DNA from: Frondihabitans sp. 762G35
GTDB lineage: Bacteria > Actinomycetota > Actinomycetes > Actinomycetales > Microbacteriaceae
Assembly: GCF_002074055.1 (NCBI RefSeq)
Contig: NZ_CP014619.1
Coordinates: 496,001 to 560,000 of the forward strand
Reading direction: 5' to 3'
DNA: 64,000 nt
Positions 43,923 to 52,175 of the stretch are shown here, in pieces. The number at the start of each line of letters is the position of its first letter. The stretch's first letter is position 1. The translations under genes and the position numbers were made by a program. The notes under the pieces are model-generated. The model made no database searches, had not been told where the DNA came from, and worked only from the letters and a program-made list of their open reading frames with translations.

Positions 43923-43996
43923 TTGCGGGAGTCGGATTCGAACCGACGACCTTCGGGATATGCGCCCGACGAGCTACCGAGATGCTCCATCCCACA
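43923..43996 (-). tRNA. Phage tRNA with CAT anticodon (Met-like), G at position 33
   Basis: A full cloverleaf: acceptor TGTGGGA/TCCCGCA (one wobble), D arm GAGC/GCTC, anticodon stem TCGGG/CCCGA, loop CGCATAT with anticodon CAT at 43,960-43,962, T arm GTCGG-TTCGAAT-CCGAC, discriminator A. Position 33 is G, whereas nearly all tRNAs have U there. It could be an elongator Met tRNA, or an Ile tRNA if C34 is modified to lysidine. It could also be a decayed copy. Confidence 0.8.
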
Positions 43997-44364
43997 TGGG
44001 TTCCGTATGCGTCTCCGGAACAACGAGCACTTATTCGGTTGAACCTGCCGGCCGCTGCATCGCCAATGGGGTAGTCCCGCTCGCCCGCCGGCCGACGTCA
44101 CTCGGGTTGGGCGGGGCGGTCATCGTTGTGTGTGTGCGATGGGGCCGGAAGTGGATGCTCGGATTAGCGTGGCGAGCCTGCACGGCGCGGGCAACGGGAG
44201 GCCAGCGACTACCCCGATCACAAGGGCGTTCAACGACAGAAGGCCCCGCCGAAGCGAGGGCCTTCCTGTCTGATCTGTGGGGGTGGGTCTCATGGACCCT
44301 TCCGGGTACACGTGTCCACCATCGATACATATCTTCTTGGCATTCTTGAATTAATGCAAGCGCA
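43997..44364. other. 368-bp gap without a confident gene
   Basis: Contains a terminator-like hairpin at 44,239-44,265 and an AT-rich patch at about 44,325-44,355 that could carry a leftward promoter for the tRNA and downstream genes. Short frames here lack ribosome sites and recognisable sequence. Confidence 0.4.
44239..44265 (-). terminator. Hairpin downstream of the HTH gene
   Basis: GAAGGCCC pairs perfectly with GGGCCTTC around an 11-nt loop. It lies 100 bp after the leftward HTH gene and before the tRNA, consistent with ending or attenuating that transcript. Confidence 0.5.
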
Positions 44365-44595
44365 TCACCAGCGGCGGCGTGTCACCGGATACCCGGTCGG
44401 ACGAGCGGTGCTCTTCGGCCGGCCCCGGACCACCGTCGATTCGGCCTTGATAACGTCAGGCCCGAAGACCTCCATGACGCCCCTCGCGTTCCGCCTCGAC
44501 TGGATGAGCTTCCTCTGTGCCCACAGGTAGATGGTCGGCTTTGAACGGTTCGCGACCTTCATCGCATCCTCGACCGAGATCCACTGGCCGCTCAT
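44365..44595 (-). CDS. Helix-turn-helix (MerR/excisionase-like) protein
   Basis: A 76-residue DNA-binding protein: WISVEDAMKVANRSKPTIYLWAQRKLIQSRRNARG is a MerR-type winged helix of the kind found in phage excisionases and small regulators, followed by a basic tail. Last gene of the early leftward run before the tRNA. Its start overlaps the gene upstream. Confidence 0.65.
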   Translation of the reverse strand: MSGQWISVEDAMKVANRSKPTIYLWAQRKLIQSRRNARGVMEVFGPDVIKAESTVVRGRPKSTARPTGYPVTRRRW

Positions 44596-45266
44596 GCCTG
44601 CGTGCTCGGGACGCGGTGGACCTCTTCGTGAGAGACCATCTCGAACGAGGTCTGATCGAGCTCGAACCCACAGACGGGGTCCATGCACTTGACGGACACC
44701 ATGTCGGACTTGAAGCGAGGCGGCTTCCAGATCAGCGTCAGGCCCTCGCAGCGCGGGCATCTGGTTCGCGTGATCTTCGTCTCACCTTCCGCAGCGGGGA
44801 ACGACCTCATCGCGCCCTTGACGGCCCTAGCGAAGTGGACGGCATCCGCAGCGCCGTGGTAGTCCGCCACCCAAGCGAGAGTGTCGCCGGGATGGGCTCT
44901 GCGGAATGACTGGAGCTCGTCGAGCGCGACCATCGTCGCGGGCAGCGGGATCCCTGCGGACATACCCGTGCGGATCCCACCGTTGTCCCGGCTCACTAGC
45001 TTGTCGTGCTCCTCGAGCAGGTTCACCAGCGGCCAATAGGCGTTCTCGGCATCGTCGACGTCGTGCCAGCACGGGCCGCAGAGGAAGCCATGGATGGCCT
45101 CTCTCGGCTGGCATCCGCGGCATGCCCGCCCCGTGCGTTCCCACGCCCCGTCCTCCCATGTGGACCCCGACCAGCGGTACTCCAGCCCATCACAGGAGAT
45201 AAGGTGCTCGCCTCGAATCGTGCAGGTTCGCACGTCGGGCATTTCGGTCGTGATGCAGAACGTCAA
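44592..45266 (-). CDS. Phage protein with two zinc-ribbon-like cysteine sets
   Basis: A 224-residue protein. Cysteines cluster at both ends (CRGCQ and CGPCWHD near 60-75; CPRCEG and VKCMDPVCGFE near 180-208), suggesting two zinc ribbons around a helical middle. Function unknown. I chose the TTG at 45,266, with AGGAGG 6 bp upstream, over the internal ATG at 45,242, which has none. Confidence 0.65.
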   Translation of the reverse strand: MTFCITTEMPDVRTCTIRGEHLISCDGLEYRWSGSTWEDGAWERTGRACRGCQPREAIHGFLCGPCWHDVDDAENAYWPLVNLLEEHDKLVSRDNGGIRTGMSAGIPLPATMVALDELQSFRRAHPGDTLAWVADYHGAADAVHFARAVKGAMRSFPAAEGETKITRTRCPRCEGLTLIWKPPRFKSDMVSVKCMDPVCGFELDQTSFEMVSHEEVHRVPSTQA

Positions 45267-45535
45267 ATCGTCCCTCCTGGTTTGTCGGCGCTCGCGAGAG
45301 CCTCCAACTTGATTGGTGCCGTCCCGTAGTACGAGCCGGGCTGTCCGGGGGCATTGCTGTGCGAGCAGGGGTTGGCGTGCCAGCTCGCGCGGGGGCAGCG
45401 CTTGTTGCCGCACGCGGGGCACACGATGAACGTGCGGTCCCAGAGTTCGATCTCGCCTCGGGCCCTCTGGTCGTTCTCGCAGGTGATGCAGTCCGCTGTG
45501 GCGGCCAGCGTCCCCTCGGCTGGGGCGTGGGTCAT
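45263..45535 (-). CDS. Small zinc-ribbon phage protein
   Basis: A 90-residue protein with CITCEND, CPACGNKRC and CSHS, arranged as a zinc ribbon. Role unknown. The ATG at 45,535 has AGGTGG 8 bp upstream and overlaps the stop of the gene before it. Confidence 0.6.
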   Translation of the reverse strand: MTHAPAEGTLAATADCITCENDQRARGEIELWDRTFIVCPACGNKRCPRASWHANPCSHSNAPGQPGSYYGTAPIKLEALASADKPGGTI

Positions 45536-45738
45536 CGACTGAACCACCTACGGATCCGCTGCCAGATGGTCGGCCTTCGGTAGGTGCATCCGCAGCCCCC
45601 GATGAAGTAGGGGAAGATCTCTTTGCCTCCGACCGAGCACATCCCGAAGTGCCACTGCCCGATGCTGTTGGGGCCGGACATGATCGTGTGTTTGCTCTTG
45701 GCGTGCCCGCAGCCTCCACACGCGCGTTCCCGCCCCAC
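45532..45738 (-). CDS. Small Cys-rich phage protein
   Basis: A 68-residue protein with CGGCGHAKSKH, CSVGG and CGCTYR, likely metal-binding, and a basic Trp/Arg-rich end. The GTG start at 45,738 overlaps the stop of the upstream gene (TAGTG). Three Cys-rich proteins in a row are notable here. Unknown function. Confidence 0.55.
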   Translation of the reverse strand: MGRERACGGCGHAKSKHTIMSGPNSIGQWHFGMCSVGGKEIFPYFIGGCGCTYRRPTIWQRIRRWFSR

Positions 45739-46103
45739 TACTCGTCACCGCCATCCGCGGGTTCGTAGGTCGCCTCGAAGATGTCGGGCTTGCAGGGGTA
45801 GAACTCGCCATGGACGCCTCGGATGATCCAGTCGCCGAGGGTGACCCAGTGGCCGCCCTCGAGCGTGGCGATGATCATGCGACCGTCCCGTGGGTCGATC
45901 GCGACGCCGGACTCGGGCCACGGCTCCACGCCGACCATGGCGTAACTGGGGTCAAAGGCCCCGAGGGTGTTCCTCTCGATCCAGCGGAAGATCGCGTGGG
46001 TGGGACTCGTGGAGTCTGGGGTGGGGCCGCCGTCGGGGCCGGCACCGCCTCCGAGGAACTGGCGTGCTTCGATCTCGACGGGCTTCTTGCGGAACTGGGG
46101 CAT
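45738..46103 (-). CDS. Conserved phage protein (PQFRKKPVEIEA type)
   Basis: A 121-residue protein beginning MPQFRKKPVEIEARQFLGGG and containing GRMIIATLEGGHWVTLGDWIIRGVHGEFYPCKPDIFEATYEP, a very common small phage protein of unknown function. Start coupled to the tiny gene upstream. Confidence 0.75.
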   Translation of the reverse strand: MPQFRKKPVEIEARQFLGGGAGPDGGPTPDSTSPTHAIFRWIERNTLGAFDPSYAMVGVEPWPESGVAIDPRDGRMIIATLEGGHWVTLGDWIIRGVHGEFYPCKPDIFEATYEPADGGDE

Positions 46104-46198
46104 CAGGTGTCCTTCGGCTTGGGGGCGGGCTTCGTGCGTGGGGTGGGTCGGGGCGGCAGGACGTCGACGAGATCTGCGAGGGCTTGAGCGAGGGTCAC
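46103..46198 (-). CDS. Possible 31-residue coupled peptide
   Basis: GTG at 46,198 overlaps the stop of the gene before it (GTGA) and its TGA overlaps the next ATG (TGATG). The peptide is MTLAQALADLVDVLPPRP followed by a Pro/Lys tail. Overlap on both sides favours translation; no family. Confidence 0.45.
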   Translation of the reverse strand: MTLAQALADLVDVLPPRPTPRTKPAPKPKDT

Positions 46199-46440
46199 TG
46201 CGCCGTCTCCGTCTCTCGCGACTTCTGCGCTCGCAAGCGCTCCGCCTCGTTGTCTGTCCAGGTGTCGCGGGCTTTCGCTGCGGCGCCGTCCCTGATCCCG
46301 CGGGCATAAGAGTCGGCGCACATCCGGCGGATGAGGAGTCGTCCGTCGTTTCCGAGGAACTCGAGTTCGCGATCGAGGAGCTTGAAGTTGACGTCCTCGT
46401 TGAGGTCCGGCGGCATGGTGTGGGGAATCTGTGCGGTCAT
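46195..46440 (-). CDS. 81-residue helical phage protein
   Basis: MTAQIPHTMPPDLNEDVNFKLLDRELE, then a charged helical region. No recognised family. Overlaps its neighbours by 4 bp at each end, in the operon between the helicase and the zinc-ribbon genes. Confidence 0.55.
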   Translation of the reverse strand: MTAQIPHTMPPDLNEDVNFKLLDRELEFLGNDGRLLIRRMCADSYARGIRDGAAAKARDTWTDNEAERLRAQKSRETETAQ

Positions 46441-46667
46441 GGGGTGCCTTTCGGGATGAGGAATTGGGTGCGGACGGAGGAGACGGCGGTGTCGGACCAG
46501 AGGACGATGGACCGGTCACCGTCCTGGGTGAGGACGATGCCGGTCCATTTGGGTGTGCCTGGCATGCGGGGTCGGAGTTGGACTTCGCGGTAGCGGGGTG
46601 GGCTTGGTGGGGTGAGGTGTTGGAGGTCGCCGTCTTCGTCGTTTCGGGTGTCGGAGGGATGGGTCAC
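46437..46667 (-). CDS. 76-residue phage protein
   Basis: A small beta-rich protein (TPKWTGIVLTQDGDRSIVLWSD) following the helicase by 26 bp. GTG start. Unknown function. Confidence 0.5.
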   Translation of the reverse strand: MTHPSDTRNDEDGDLQHLTPPSPPRYREVQLRPRMPGTPKWTGIVLTQDGDRSIVLWSDTAVSSVRTQFLIPKGTP

Positions 46668-46693
46668 GGTGTTGCGGTCCTTCCGGGGCGTGT

Positions 46694-48424
46694 TCAGCTC
46701 GCTGCGCGGCGCTCGCTGAGGGTGAGGATGTGGGCGGCGAGGGTGCGTGCGCGGGAGGCGTCCTGGGTGCTGTTGCTGAGGAGCTTCCCGTCCTGGGTGA
46801 GCAGGGGTTCCGCCTGGTTGCGTTTCACCTGGAGTGCTTCCATCAGGGCGGGGTCGGAGCCCTCGACGCTGTTGAGGAAGTACGCGACGGGTGGGGCGTC
46901 TCCCATACCGTCGCGTCGGAGGCGGCCGATGGCTTGCTCGTGGACCTGTGGGGACCAGTCGAGTTCTCCGAAGACGGCGACGTTCGATGCCTTCTGGAGG
47001 CCGTCGACGCCGGCTCCGGAGCGGAGGGACATGATCAGGATCCGGGAGTCACCGTTCACGAACGCTTCTTGCGCTGCGTTCTTCTGGTTCGCCGACTCTG
47101 TGCCGGTGTACATGACGGGCTTGTACTCGGCGAGCATCTCGTTCCACACGTCGTACACGGCCCGGTGCCATCCGAAGAGCACCAGCTTCTGCTCTGCCTC
47201 GAGGATGAGCCGACAGAACTCGGCGACGTAGGGTGCTTTCGCGATGCCGGTCGCCTCGCGCACTTTCCAGTCGAGCTCGCCGGCGGCCCGGAACTTCTCC
47301 TGCCGTGTGGCCGTGTCGGACAGGATCAGGCGCGCCATCGCTGCCGCGTCGCCAGCGACCGCCTCGAGCGCGGCAGGGTCGGCGTCGATGAACTGGGGCA
47401 CCTTGATCGTCTTGGGCAGTTCCCGGCCGACTTCCTTCCGGGTGCGGCCGAGCATCAGCCCCTGGCCGCGGAGGTAGCTGCCGAGCGCGGCGGGGTCGGT
47501 GACGGCTGCATGCCCGTTCCACGAGGTGCCCCACTCGCGCGAGAACTCGTCCTTGCTGCCGAGAGCGTTCGTGCCCATCGCGTTCAGGATCTCCCAGATC
47601 TCGCCGCCGTAGTTGTAGACCGGGGTGGCGGTCAGGCCGAGGACGTAGGCCGCCTCGCGGCTGATGTGCGCGGCGGCGCTGCCCTTCCCGGTACTCACCC
47701 CGTTCCGGAGGTCTTGGACCTCGTCGAAGATCACCGTTCGCGCCCACCCCGCAAGGGCGTTCGACCAGCCCGACAGTCGCGAGTACGGGACGACCATCAC
47801 ATCGGGGCGCTGCCCGGCGAGGAACGCATCGGACGGGTTGGTCTTCTTCGCGAGCTCGAACGTGAGGAACGGGAACGACTCCTGCATCTCGTCCATCCAC
47901 CGCTTCGGCAGGTGCGTCGGCGGGACCACGAGGGCCGGAAGGGCATCGCGCTGCGTGGCCGCGAGGAGCCCCGTGTACGTCTTCCCGAGACCCACCTCGT
48001 CGGTCAGGAGCAGCGTCCTCGACGCCCGGAGCATCTCGACCGCCGTTCGCTGGTATTCGCGAGGCGGGCGGGTCGGCTCCGTGTGGAAGTCGAGGCGGGT
48101 CTGCACGCCGGCGAGGACGTCCCCGATCCTCGCCTCACGGACGGTGTGAGCGTCAGCCTCCTGCCGCAGCGTCTCCTCGGACTCGTTGTCAGCCGGGACG
48201 AGGGGCCACCGGTCCATCAGCCACACGATGTCCCGTGCGACCTCGAGAGTGGCCCGCATCGCGACCCGTCCGCGGATGGTCGATCGAGCTCGGCCGAAGA
48301 CCCGCTTGGCACGGATGGCGACGGACGGTTCGAGCTCCAGGTGCCACTCCGGGTAGTCGAGAGGCTGGCCGTAGTTGTTCTCAGGGTTCGCGACGTACTG
48401 GTACTTGCCGTAGGTGTGGGTCAC
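46694..48424 (-). CDS. SNF2-type DEAD-box helicase
   Basis: A 576-residue superfamily 2 translocase. Walker A (TDEVGLGKTYTG), a DEVQ box (VIFDEVQDLRNG), motif III (LGLTATPVYNYGG) and C-terminal motifs V-VI (SLRSGAGVDGLQKASNVAVF, QAIGRLRRDG) are all present. Actinophages often encode such enzymes beside a PD-(D/E)XK nuclease, as here at 48,421; the two may act together in replication or recombination (inference). Confidence 0.85.
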   Translation of the reverse strand: MTHTYGKYQYVANPENNYGQPLDYPEWHLELEPSVAIRAKRVFGRARSTIRGRVAMRATLEVARDIVWLMDRWPLVPADNESEETLRQEADAHTVREARIGDVLAGVQTRLDFHTEPTRPPREYQRTAVEMLRASRTLLLTDEVGLGKTYTGLLAATQRDALPALVVPPTHLPKRWMDEMQESFPFLTFELAKKTNPSDAFLAGQRPDVMVVPYSRLSGWSNALAGWARTVIFDEVQDLRNGVSTGKGSAAAHISREAAYVLGLTATPVYNYGGEIWEILNAMGTNALGSKDEFSREWGTSWNGHAAVTDPAALGSYLRGQGLMLGRTRKEVGRELPKTIKVPQFIDADPAALEAVAGDAAAMARLILSDTATRQEKFRAAGELDWKVREATGIAKAPYVAEFCRLILEAEQKLVLFGWHRAVYDVWNEMLAEYKPVMYTGTESANQKNAAQEAFVNGDSRILIMSLRSGAGVDGLQKASNVAVFGELDWSPQVHEQAIGRLRRDGMGDAPPVAYFLNSVEGSDPALMEALQVKRNQAEPLLTQDGKLLSNSTQDASRARTLAAHILTLSERRAAS

Positions 48425-48777
48425 AGGGCTCCTCCAATCAGGGAAACGAGATGCACGGGCTTCCCTCCGAGCACGGCGGGAAGGTGGTGGTGGCGCGTCC
48501 GGGTTGTGACGAGCACGAGCTCGTCGATCTCAGCGCAGTTGGCGTAGCGGGTGAGCTGACGGATCACGTCAGCCCACCCGCCGTCCGTCTTGACCTCGAT
48601 GCCCACCCGCCCCGCCATGAGATCGATCCGCGACCGATCATCCGACAGGCGCACCTCCCGCCTCGCTTCCACGCCGGCCTCGGCGAGCGCCGTGAGGATC
48701 TCTGCTTGGAGATCGTCTTCGGTGACGTAGGTGAGTTGGGCGGTGTCGAGGGTGTGGACGATGGTGTCGGCGTTCAC
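48421..48777 (-). CDS. PD-(D/E)XK-type nuclease
   Basis: A 118-residue protein with the nuclease core D...ExK in SRIDLMAGRVGIEVK, preceded by an acidic helix (EDDLQAEILTALAEAG) and followed by QLTRYANCAEIDELVLVTTR. This fold is used in VRR-NUC and restriction-like enzymes. GTG start overlaps the previous stop. Directly upstream of the helicase and coupled to it. Confidence 0.7.
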   Translation of the reverse strand: MNADTIVHTLDTAQLTYVTEDDLQAEILTALAEAGVEARREVRLSDDRSRIDLMAGRVGIEVKTDGGWADVIRQLTRYANCAEIDELVLVTTRTRHHHLPAVLGGKPVHLVSLIGGAL

Positions 48778-49046
48778 GGGGTCTCGATGGTGAAGAGGGG
48801 TGGTGGGAGTTCGGTGGGGTCGTTGACGTCGGGTGTGGGTTGGAGGCCTTCGCGGTGGTGCTTGTCGCAGTACCAGTAAGTGGTGGCTCCGATGGGGATC
48901 TGCTGCCATTCGGCGTCGCCGGCCATGATGTGGAGCTCGGGGAGTGTGGTGCTGCCGTATTCGTCGGTGTGGTCGTCGACGAGGTCGGCATCGCAGCCGG
49001 GTTCGTCGCAGAGGGCGGTGTAGTACACGATCGGCTTGAGGCCCAT
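48774..49046 (-). CDS. Phage protein with Cys/His residues
   Basis: A 90-residue protein. CDEPGCDADLVDD and WYCDKHH could form a zinc site. Unknown function. Part of a chain of overlapping small genes (48.4-49.8 kb). Confidence 0.55.
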   Translation of the reverse strand: MGLKPIVYYTALCDEPGCDADLVDDHTDEYGSTTLPELHIMAGDAEWQQIPIGATTYWYCDKHHREGLQPTPDVNDPTELPPPLFTIETP

Positions 49047-49249
49047 CAGTCCTCCTCGGGTGCGGAAGAGTTGTCTCCGATGGCGTAGCTGTAGACGGGT
49101 AACTCTTGGACGGTCAGGGTTTCGCCTGAGTGGAATCGCTCGACTTCTCTGGCGTCCTGGGGTGTGCTGCAGAGGTCGAAGATGCGGCCGCCGTATCTGT
49201 CTGAGACGAGCCAGACGGTGCCGACCTTCGTGCCGTGTAGGACGGTCAT
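49046..49249 (-). CDS. 67-residue phage protein
   Basis: A compact protein, MTVLHGTKVGTVWLVSDRYGG at the start, with an acidic end. Not recognised. Overlaps both neighbours at start and stop codons. Confidence 0.5.
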   Translation of the reverse strand: MTVLHGTKVGTVWLVSDRYGGRIFDLCSTPQDAREVERFHSGETLTVQELPVYSYAIGDNSSAPEED

Positions 49250-49542
49250 CAGATGGCCTCCTCGATGGTTTCGATCTGGCCTGCTTCAACGCGGTGGTAG
49301 TGGCGGTCGTGGACGAGGCGGGAGACGGTGCGGCCGGGTGTGAGGCTGCCGGGCCCGTCCGTGAGCGTCTCGTTGGGGTGGAGGGCGACGGTGCGTGTCT
49401 CGAAGTACACGTCCGTCGTCGGGTCCAGGTTGCGGATGCGGATGTTCGCTTCCGCGGGGGAGGCGAAGGGGAGGACGACGTCGGCGAACGACTTGCCGTT
49501 CTTGAGGGTGAGTTTCGCGTGGGTCATCTTCGTGGCGCTCAC
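49249..49542 (-). CDS. 97-residue phage protein
   Basis: A beta-rich protein (AKLTLKNGKSFADVVLPF, TDVYFETRTVALHPNE). Not recognised. GTG start overlapping the previous stop. Confidence 0.5.
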   Translation of the reverse strand: MSATKMTHAKLTLKNGKSFADVVLPFASPAEANIRIRNLDPTTDVYFETRTVALHPNETLTDGPGSLTPGRTVSRLVHDRHYHRVEAGQIETIEEAI

Positions 49543-49709
49543 GGCTGGACTCCTTTCCGGATGGTGAGGACGTGGGTGCCCTCGGTGGTGGTGGAGGCGT
49601 CGGCGAGGTAGCGGTCACCGGCGCAGATGAGGAGGTAGTCGTTCCAGATCTCGGTGGTCTCTGTCGTCCCGGCTTCGAGGTCCTCGATCGTGACGCGGAT
49701 GCCAGACAT
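49539..49709 (-). CDS. 56-residue phage protein
   Basis: [21 protein letters not shown], with strands alternating with short loops; no family. ATG overlaps the stop of the zinc-finger peptide upstream. Confidence 0.5.
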   Translation of the reverse strand: MSGIRVTIEDLEAGTTETTEIWNDYLLICAGDRYLADASTTTEGTHVLTIRKGVQP

Positions 49710-49822
49710 CAGTCGAGGTAGGCGTCGAGGTCGAGGTCTGCGTGGTCTTCGAACGCGTGCTCTTCCATTGCCCTGAGGGACGGGAAGTGGACGGCGCAGA
49801 CGGGACAGCGCTCCCCGCTCAA
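49709..49822 (-). CDS. 37-residue C2H2 zinc-finger peptide coupled to ssb
   Basis: Starts at a TTG at 49,822 that overlaps the last codon and stop of ssb. The sequence [22 protein letters not shown] is a classical C-X2-C-X12-H-X4-H finger, followed by an Asp-rich tail. The longer frame upstream runs antisense-free but inside ssb and has no ribosome site. Probably DNA- or protein-binding. Confidence 0.5.
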   Translation of the reverse strand: MSGERCPVCAVHFPSLRAMEEHAFEDHADLDLDAYLD

Positions 49823-50382
49823 AACGGCGTCTCGTCGTTGTAGCGCCCGGTCGAGGTCGTGTTCCACACGTCGCCCGCGGCGCCGCCAGACGGTTGCTCC
49901 CACGGCTCATCGGCAGGCTGCCCTCCGCCGGGCGGGGTCGTCGCCCACGAGTCGGCCTGGCCCTGCCCCGTGGGCTGCTGCTGGCCGCCGGTCTTCTGGC
50001 CCTGGCCGTCACGAGAGGACGACGCCCGGGTGACCTGCGCGGTCGCGTACCGGAGGGACGGGCCGATGTCGTCGATCTCGAGTTCCATCGAGGTGCGCTT
50101 CTCGCCGGAATCGGTCTCGTACCTGCGCTGTCGGAGCCTCCCCGACGCGATGACCCGGGAGCCCTTCGTCAAAGATGCGGCGACGTGCTCGGCGAACTCG
50201 CGCCACACGGACGCCCGGAGGAACAGGGCCTCGCCGTCCTTCCACTCGTTCGACGCTCGGTCGAAGGTGCGCGGGGTCGACGCGATCGTGAAGTTTGCGA
50301 CCGCGAGCCCGTTCTGCGTGTACCGCAGCTCGGGGTCGCTGGTGAGGTTTCCCGCGACGGTGATGATGGTTTCGCCGCTCAT
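49819..50382 (-). CDS. ssb: Single-stranded DNA-binding protein
   Basis: A 187-residue SSB: OB fold in residues 1-110 ([29 protein letters not shown]), a Gln/Gly/Pro-rich linker and the acidic tip NDETPF that recruits partner proteins. It protects single-stranded DNA during phage replication. Confidence 0.93.
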   Translation of the reverse strand: MSGETIITVAGNLTSDPELRYTQNGLAVANFTIASTPRTFDRASNEWKDGEALFLRASVWREFAEHVAASLTKGSRVIASGRLRQRRYETDSGEKRTSMELEIDDIGPSLRYATAQVTRASSSRDGQGQKTGGQQQPTGQGQADSWATTPPGGGQPADEPWEQPSGGAAGDVWNTTSTGRYNDETPF

Positions 50383-50939
50383 TCGGTGGCTCCGTTCTGG
50401 CTGGTGTTGGTGTCTTCGTCGGGGATCGGCTCGGTGCATTCCAGGCACTCGGACTCGGGTCCGTCGGCGCGATGGACGACGCGCCATCCTCTGGAGTCCG
50501 GGGCGTCGTAGTGGTCGTGATGGTCGGGCTCGGGCCCGCACGGGTAGGGCTTGATGACCTCGGGGTCGACGCCGTACTCGAGGGCTCGTTCGTAGAGGAA
50601 CTCGCTGGCTTCCTCGTTGGAGCGCATGTCGGCCCACTGCCAGGCCTCTTCGCCGACCATGTCGCTCAAAAGCGCGTCGGCGAGGAACGCGATGCGCGCT
50701 GCCTGCAGGAACTCGACGATGCGGTTGCCCGCAGTGCTCCTCGGCTCCACCTCCATCCACGACGTCCCGAAGATGTCGAGACCCAGCGCGCGGGCGTAGA
50801 GGTAGGGCACCTCCTCATCGAGGGGACGCGTCTCGCCCTCGTCCGCGTGGGGGAAGAGCTCGTGGGCGTAGCGGCGCTTGGTACGCCGCTTCGGCTGATC
50901 TTCGGCGAGCGCCGTGGTGGGTTCTGGAGTGTCGGTCAC
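50379..50939 (-). CDS. Hypothetical phage protein upstream of ssb
   Basis: A 186-residue, acidic, mostly helical protein ([40 protein letters not shown]). No recognised domain. Overlaps ssb by 4 bp. Confidence 0.55.
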   Translation of the reverse strand: MTDTPEPTTALAEDQPKRRTKRRYAHELFPHADEGETRPLDEEVPYLYARALGLDIFGTSWMEVEPRSTAGNRIVEFLQAARIAFLADALLSDMVGEEAWQWADMRSNEEASEFLYERALEYGVDPEVIKPYPCGPEPDHHDHYDAPDSRGWRVVHRADGPESECLECTEPIPDEDTNTSQNGATE

Positions 50940-51229
50940 TGGTCGGTGTCGCTTTCGTTCGGGTCGGTGGCGTCGACGGTGATGGGGTGCGCCTGGGTGA
51001 GTTCCTGGGGGATGACGATCACGGCCTCGGGGCGGAGAGGCAGGAAGGCTCCCTTGGGCACCTGGATGGTGAGCTTGACCTCGACGGTGCCGCCCCTGGG
51101 CTTCGCGGCCTTCTTCTGGGTCAGGCCGACGACTTTCGCTCCGATGAGGGATTGCGGGTTGTCGCGGGGCAGGTAGTTGTGGACCGGTTCGAGTTGCAGG
51201 TAGACGGTTGCTTGGACGGAGTCGCTCAT
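50936..51229 (-). CDS. 97-residue phage protein
   Basis: A beta-rich protein (ATVYLQLEPVHNYLPRDNPQSL, GTVEVKLTIQVPKGAFLPL). Unknown. Its start lies 30 bp from the divergent plus-strand membrane gene, so this is the first gene of the leftward ssb transcript or read through from further right. Confidence 0.55.
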   Translation of the reverse strand: MSDSVQATVYLQLEPVHNYLPRDNPQSLIGAKVVGLTQKKAAKPRGGTVEVKLTIQVPKGAFLPLRPEAVIVIPQELTQAHPITVDATDPNESDTDQ

Positions 51230-51259
51230 GGCGGGTCTCGCTTTCGTTAGGGTTCGGGG

Positions 51260-51859
51260 ATGACGTGTGATCTTGGGGAAGTTGCGTGCGCGATCGACCG
51301 CCTGAGGGAGTCCCTCGGGCAGGTGAGCGGGTTCGACTGGCTGACGCAGGTGTGGATTCCGATCGGGATCGCGTTCATCACGCTGCTGGTCGCCGGCGTT
51401 TCCGTCGTGATCGCGTTCCAGTCGAATCGGCTCGCACGCGAGGTGCGGCGGGACTCCCTGGAACGTGGCCTCTACACGGAGAGGGACGAGTTCACTGCCG
51501 ACTTGGAGGAGTGGCTGTCTCTCCGGAATCGGGAGTTCTTGGGTCGCGGTCAGAGCAAGCTGCACAGGGACACCTGGGCTAAGCAGGTCGAGTTGACTCT
51601 CCTCGCGTCCCAGATCAGCTCGCCAGGCGCGCACGACCTCCTGCTCGACGTCCGCACGATGTATGACGAAGCGCCCGTTTCTTCCATCAGCGATGAGAAC
51701 GCAGTGACGTCTGTCCTCCTCGAGCGGCTCGCCAGGTTCAAGCTGCGTCTCTGGCGGAAGAGCCCGCAGGAGTACGTGGACTGGTCGGCGAAGCAGATTC
51801 GCGAGAAGGCCGCGTCAGATCGCAGCACGGCGCAGTGGCAGGCAAGCGATAAGTCCTGA
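51260..51859 (+). CDS. Plus-strand membrane-anchored accessory protein
   Basis: A 199-residue protein with one membrane helix (about 32-53, VWIPIGIAFITLLVAGVSVVIAF) and a helical, charged cytoplasmic domain. It is read against the surrounding replication genes. TAGGGT ends 6 bp before its ATG and there is no ribosome site, so it is probably a separately expressed, leaderless accessory gene active in the lysogen. Role unknown; membrane-anchored prophage proteins often exclude other phages (inference). Confidence 0.65.
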   Translation: MTCDLGEVACAIDRLRESLGQVSGFDWLTQVWIPIGIAFITLLVAGVSVVIAFQSNRLAREVRRDSLERGLYTERDEFTADLEEWLSLRNREFLGRGQSKLHRDTWAKQVELTLLASQISSPGAHDLLLDVRTMYDEAPVSSISDENAVTSVLLERLARFKLRLWRKSPQEYVDWSAKQIREKAASDRSTAQWQASDKS

Positions 51860-51872
51860 GAGAGGCGGTGGC

Positions 51873-52175
51873 CTAAGCCGTTCGCCTGGAAGCCCGGAGC
51901 GCCCTGTACGCGACAGCCACCTCACGGCGCCGCCGGTCCACCTCCTGAGCCTCCCGGATCTGCGTCAGGCGTTTCGCCTCCAACGCGGTCACCTTCTGCG
52001 GTCCGTGCTTGCCCTCGTAGAAGGCTTCCCGGCGCTCGCCGTGTCTGGTCCGCATCCTGGTGTCCTCCAGCCCGCCCGGCCTTTCGAGCTCCGGGTCGAC
52101 GAGGTGGGGGAGACGTTCGGTCTCGAGCGCGGTCCGGCTGATGCCACGGATGAAGTTGTCCCAGTCAGCGGCCAT
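51873..52175 (-). CDS. 100-residue basic helical phage protein
   Basis: MAADWDNFIRGISRTALETERLP with a long charged C-terminal helix (about 60-100). Not recognised. It overlaps the ASCH gene upstream and converges on the plus-strand membrane gene. Confidence 0.5.
   Translation of the reverse strand: MAADWDNFIRGISRTALETERLPHLVDPELERPGGLEDTRMRTRHGERREAFYEGKHGPQKVTALEAKRLTQIREAQEVDRRRREVAVAYRALRASRRTA

Noticed and set aside
44031-44330. Overlapping small frames between the tRNA and the HTH gene
   Set aside because: No ribosome sites, no recognisable sequence, and they cross a terminator-like hairpin.
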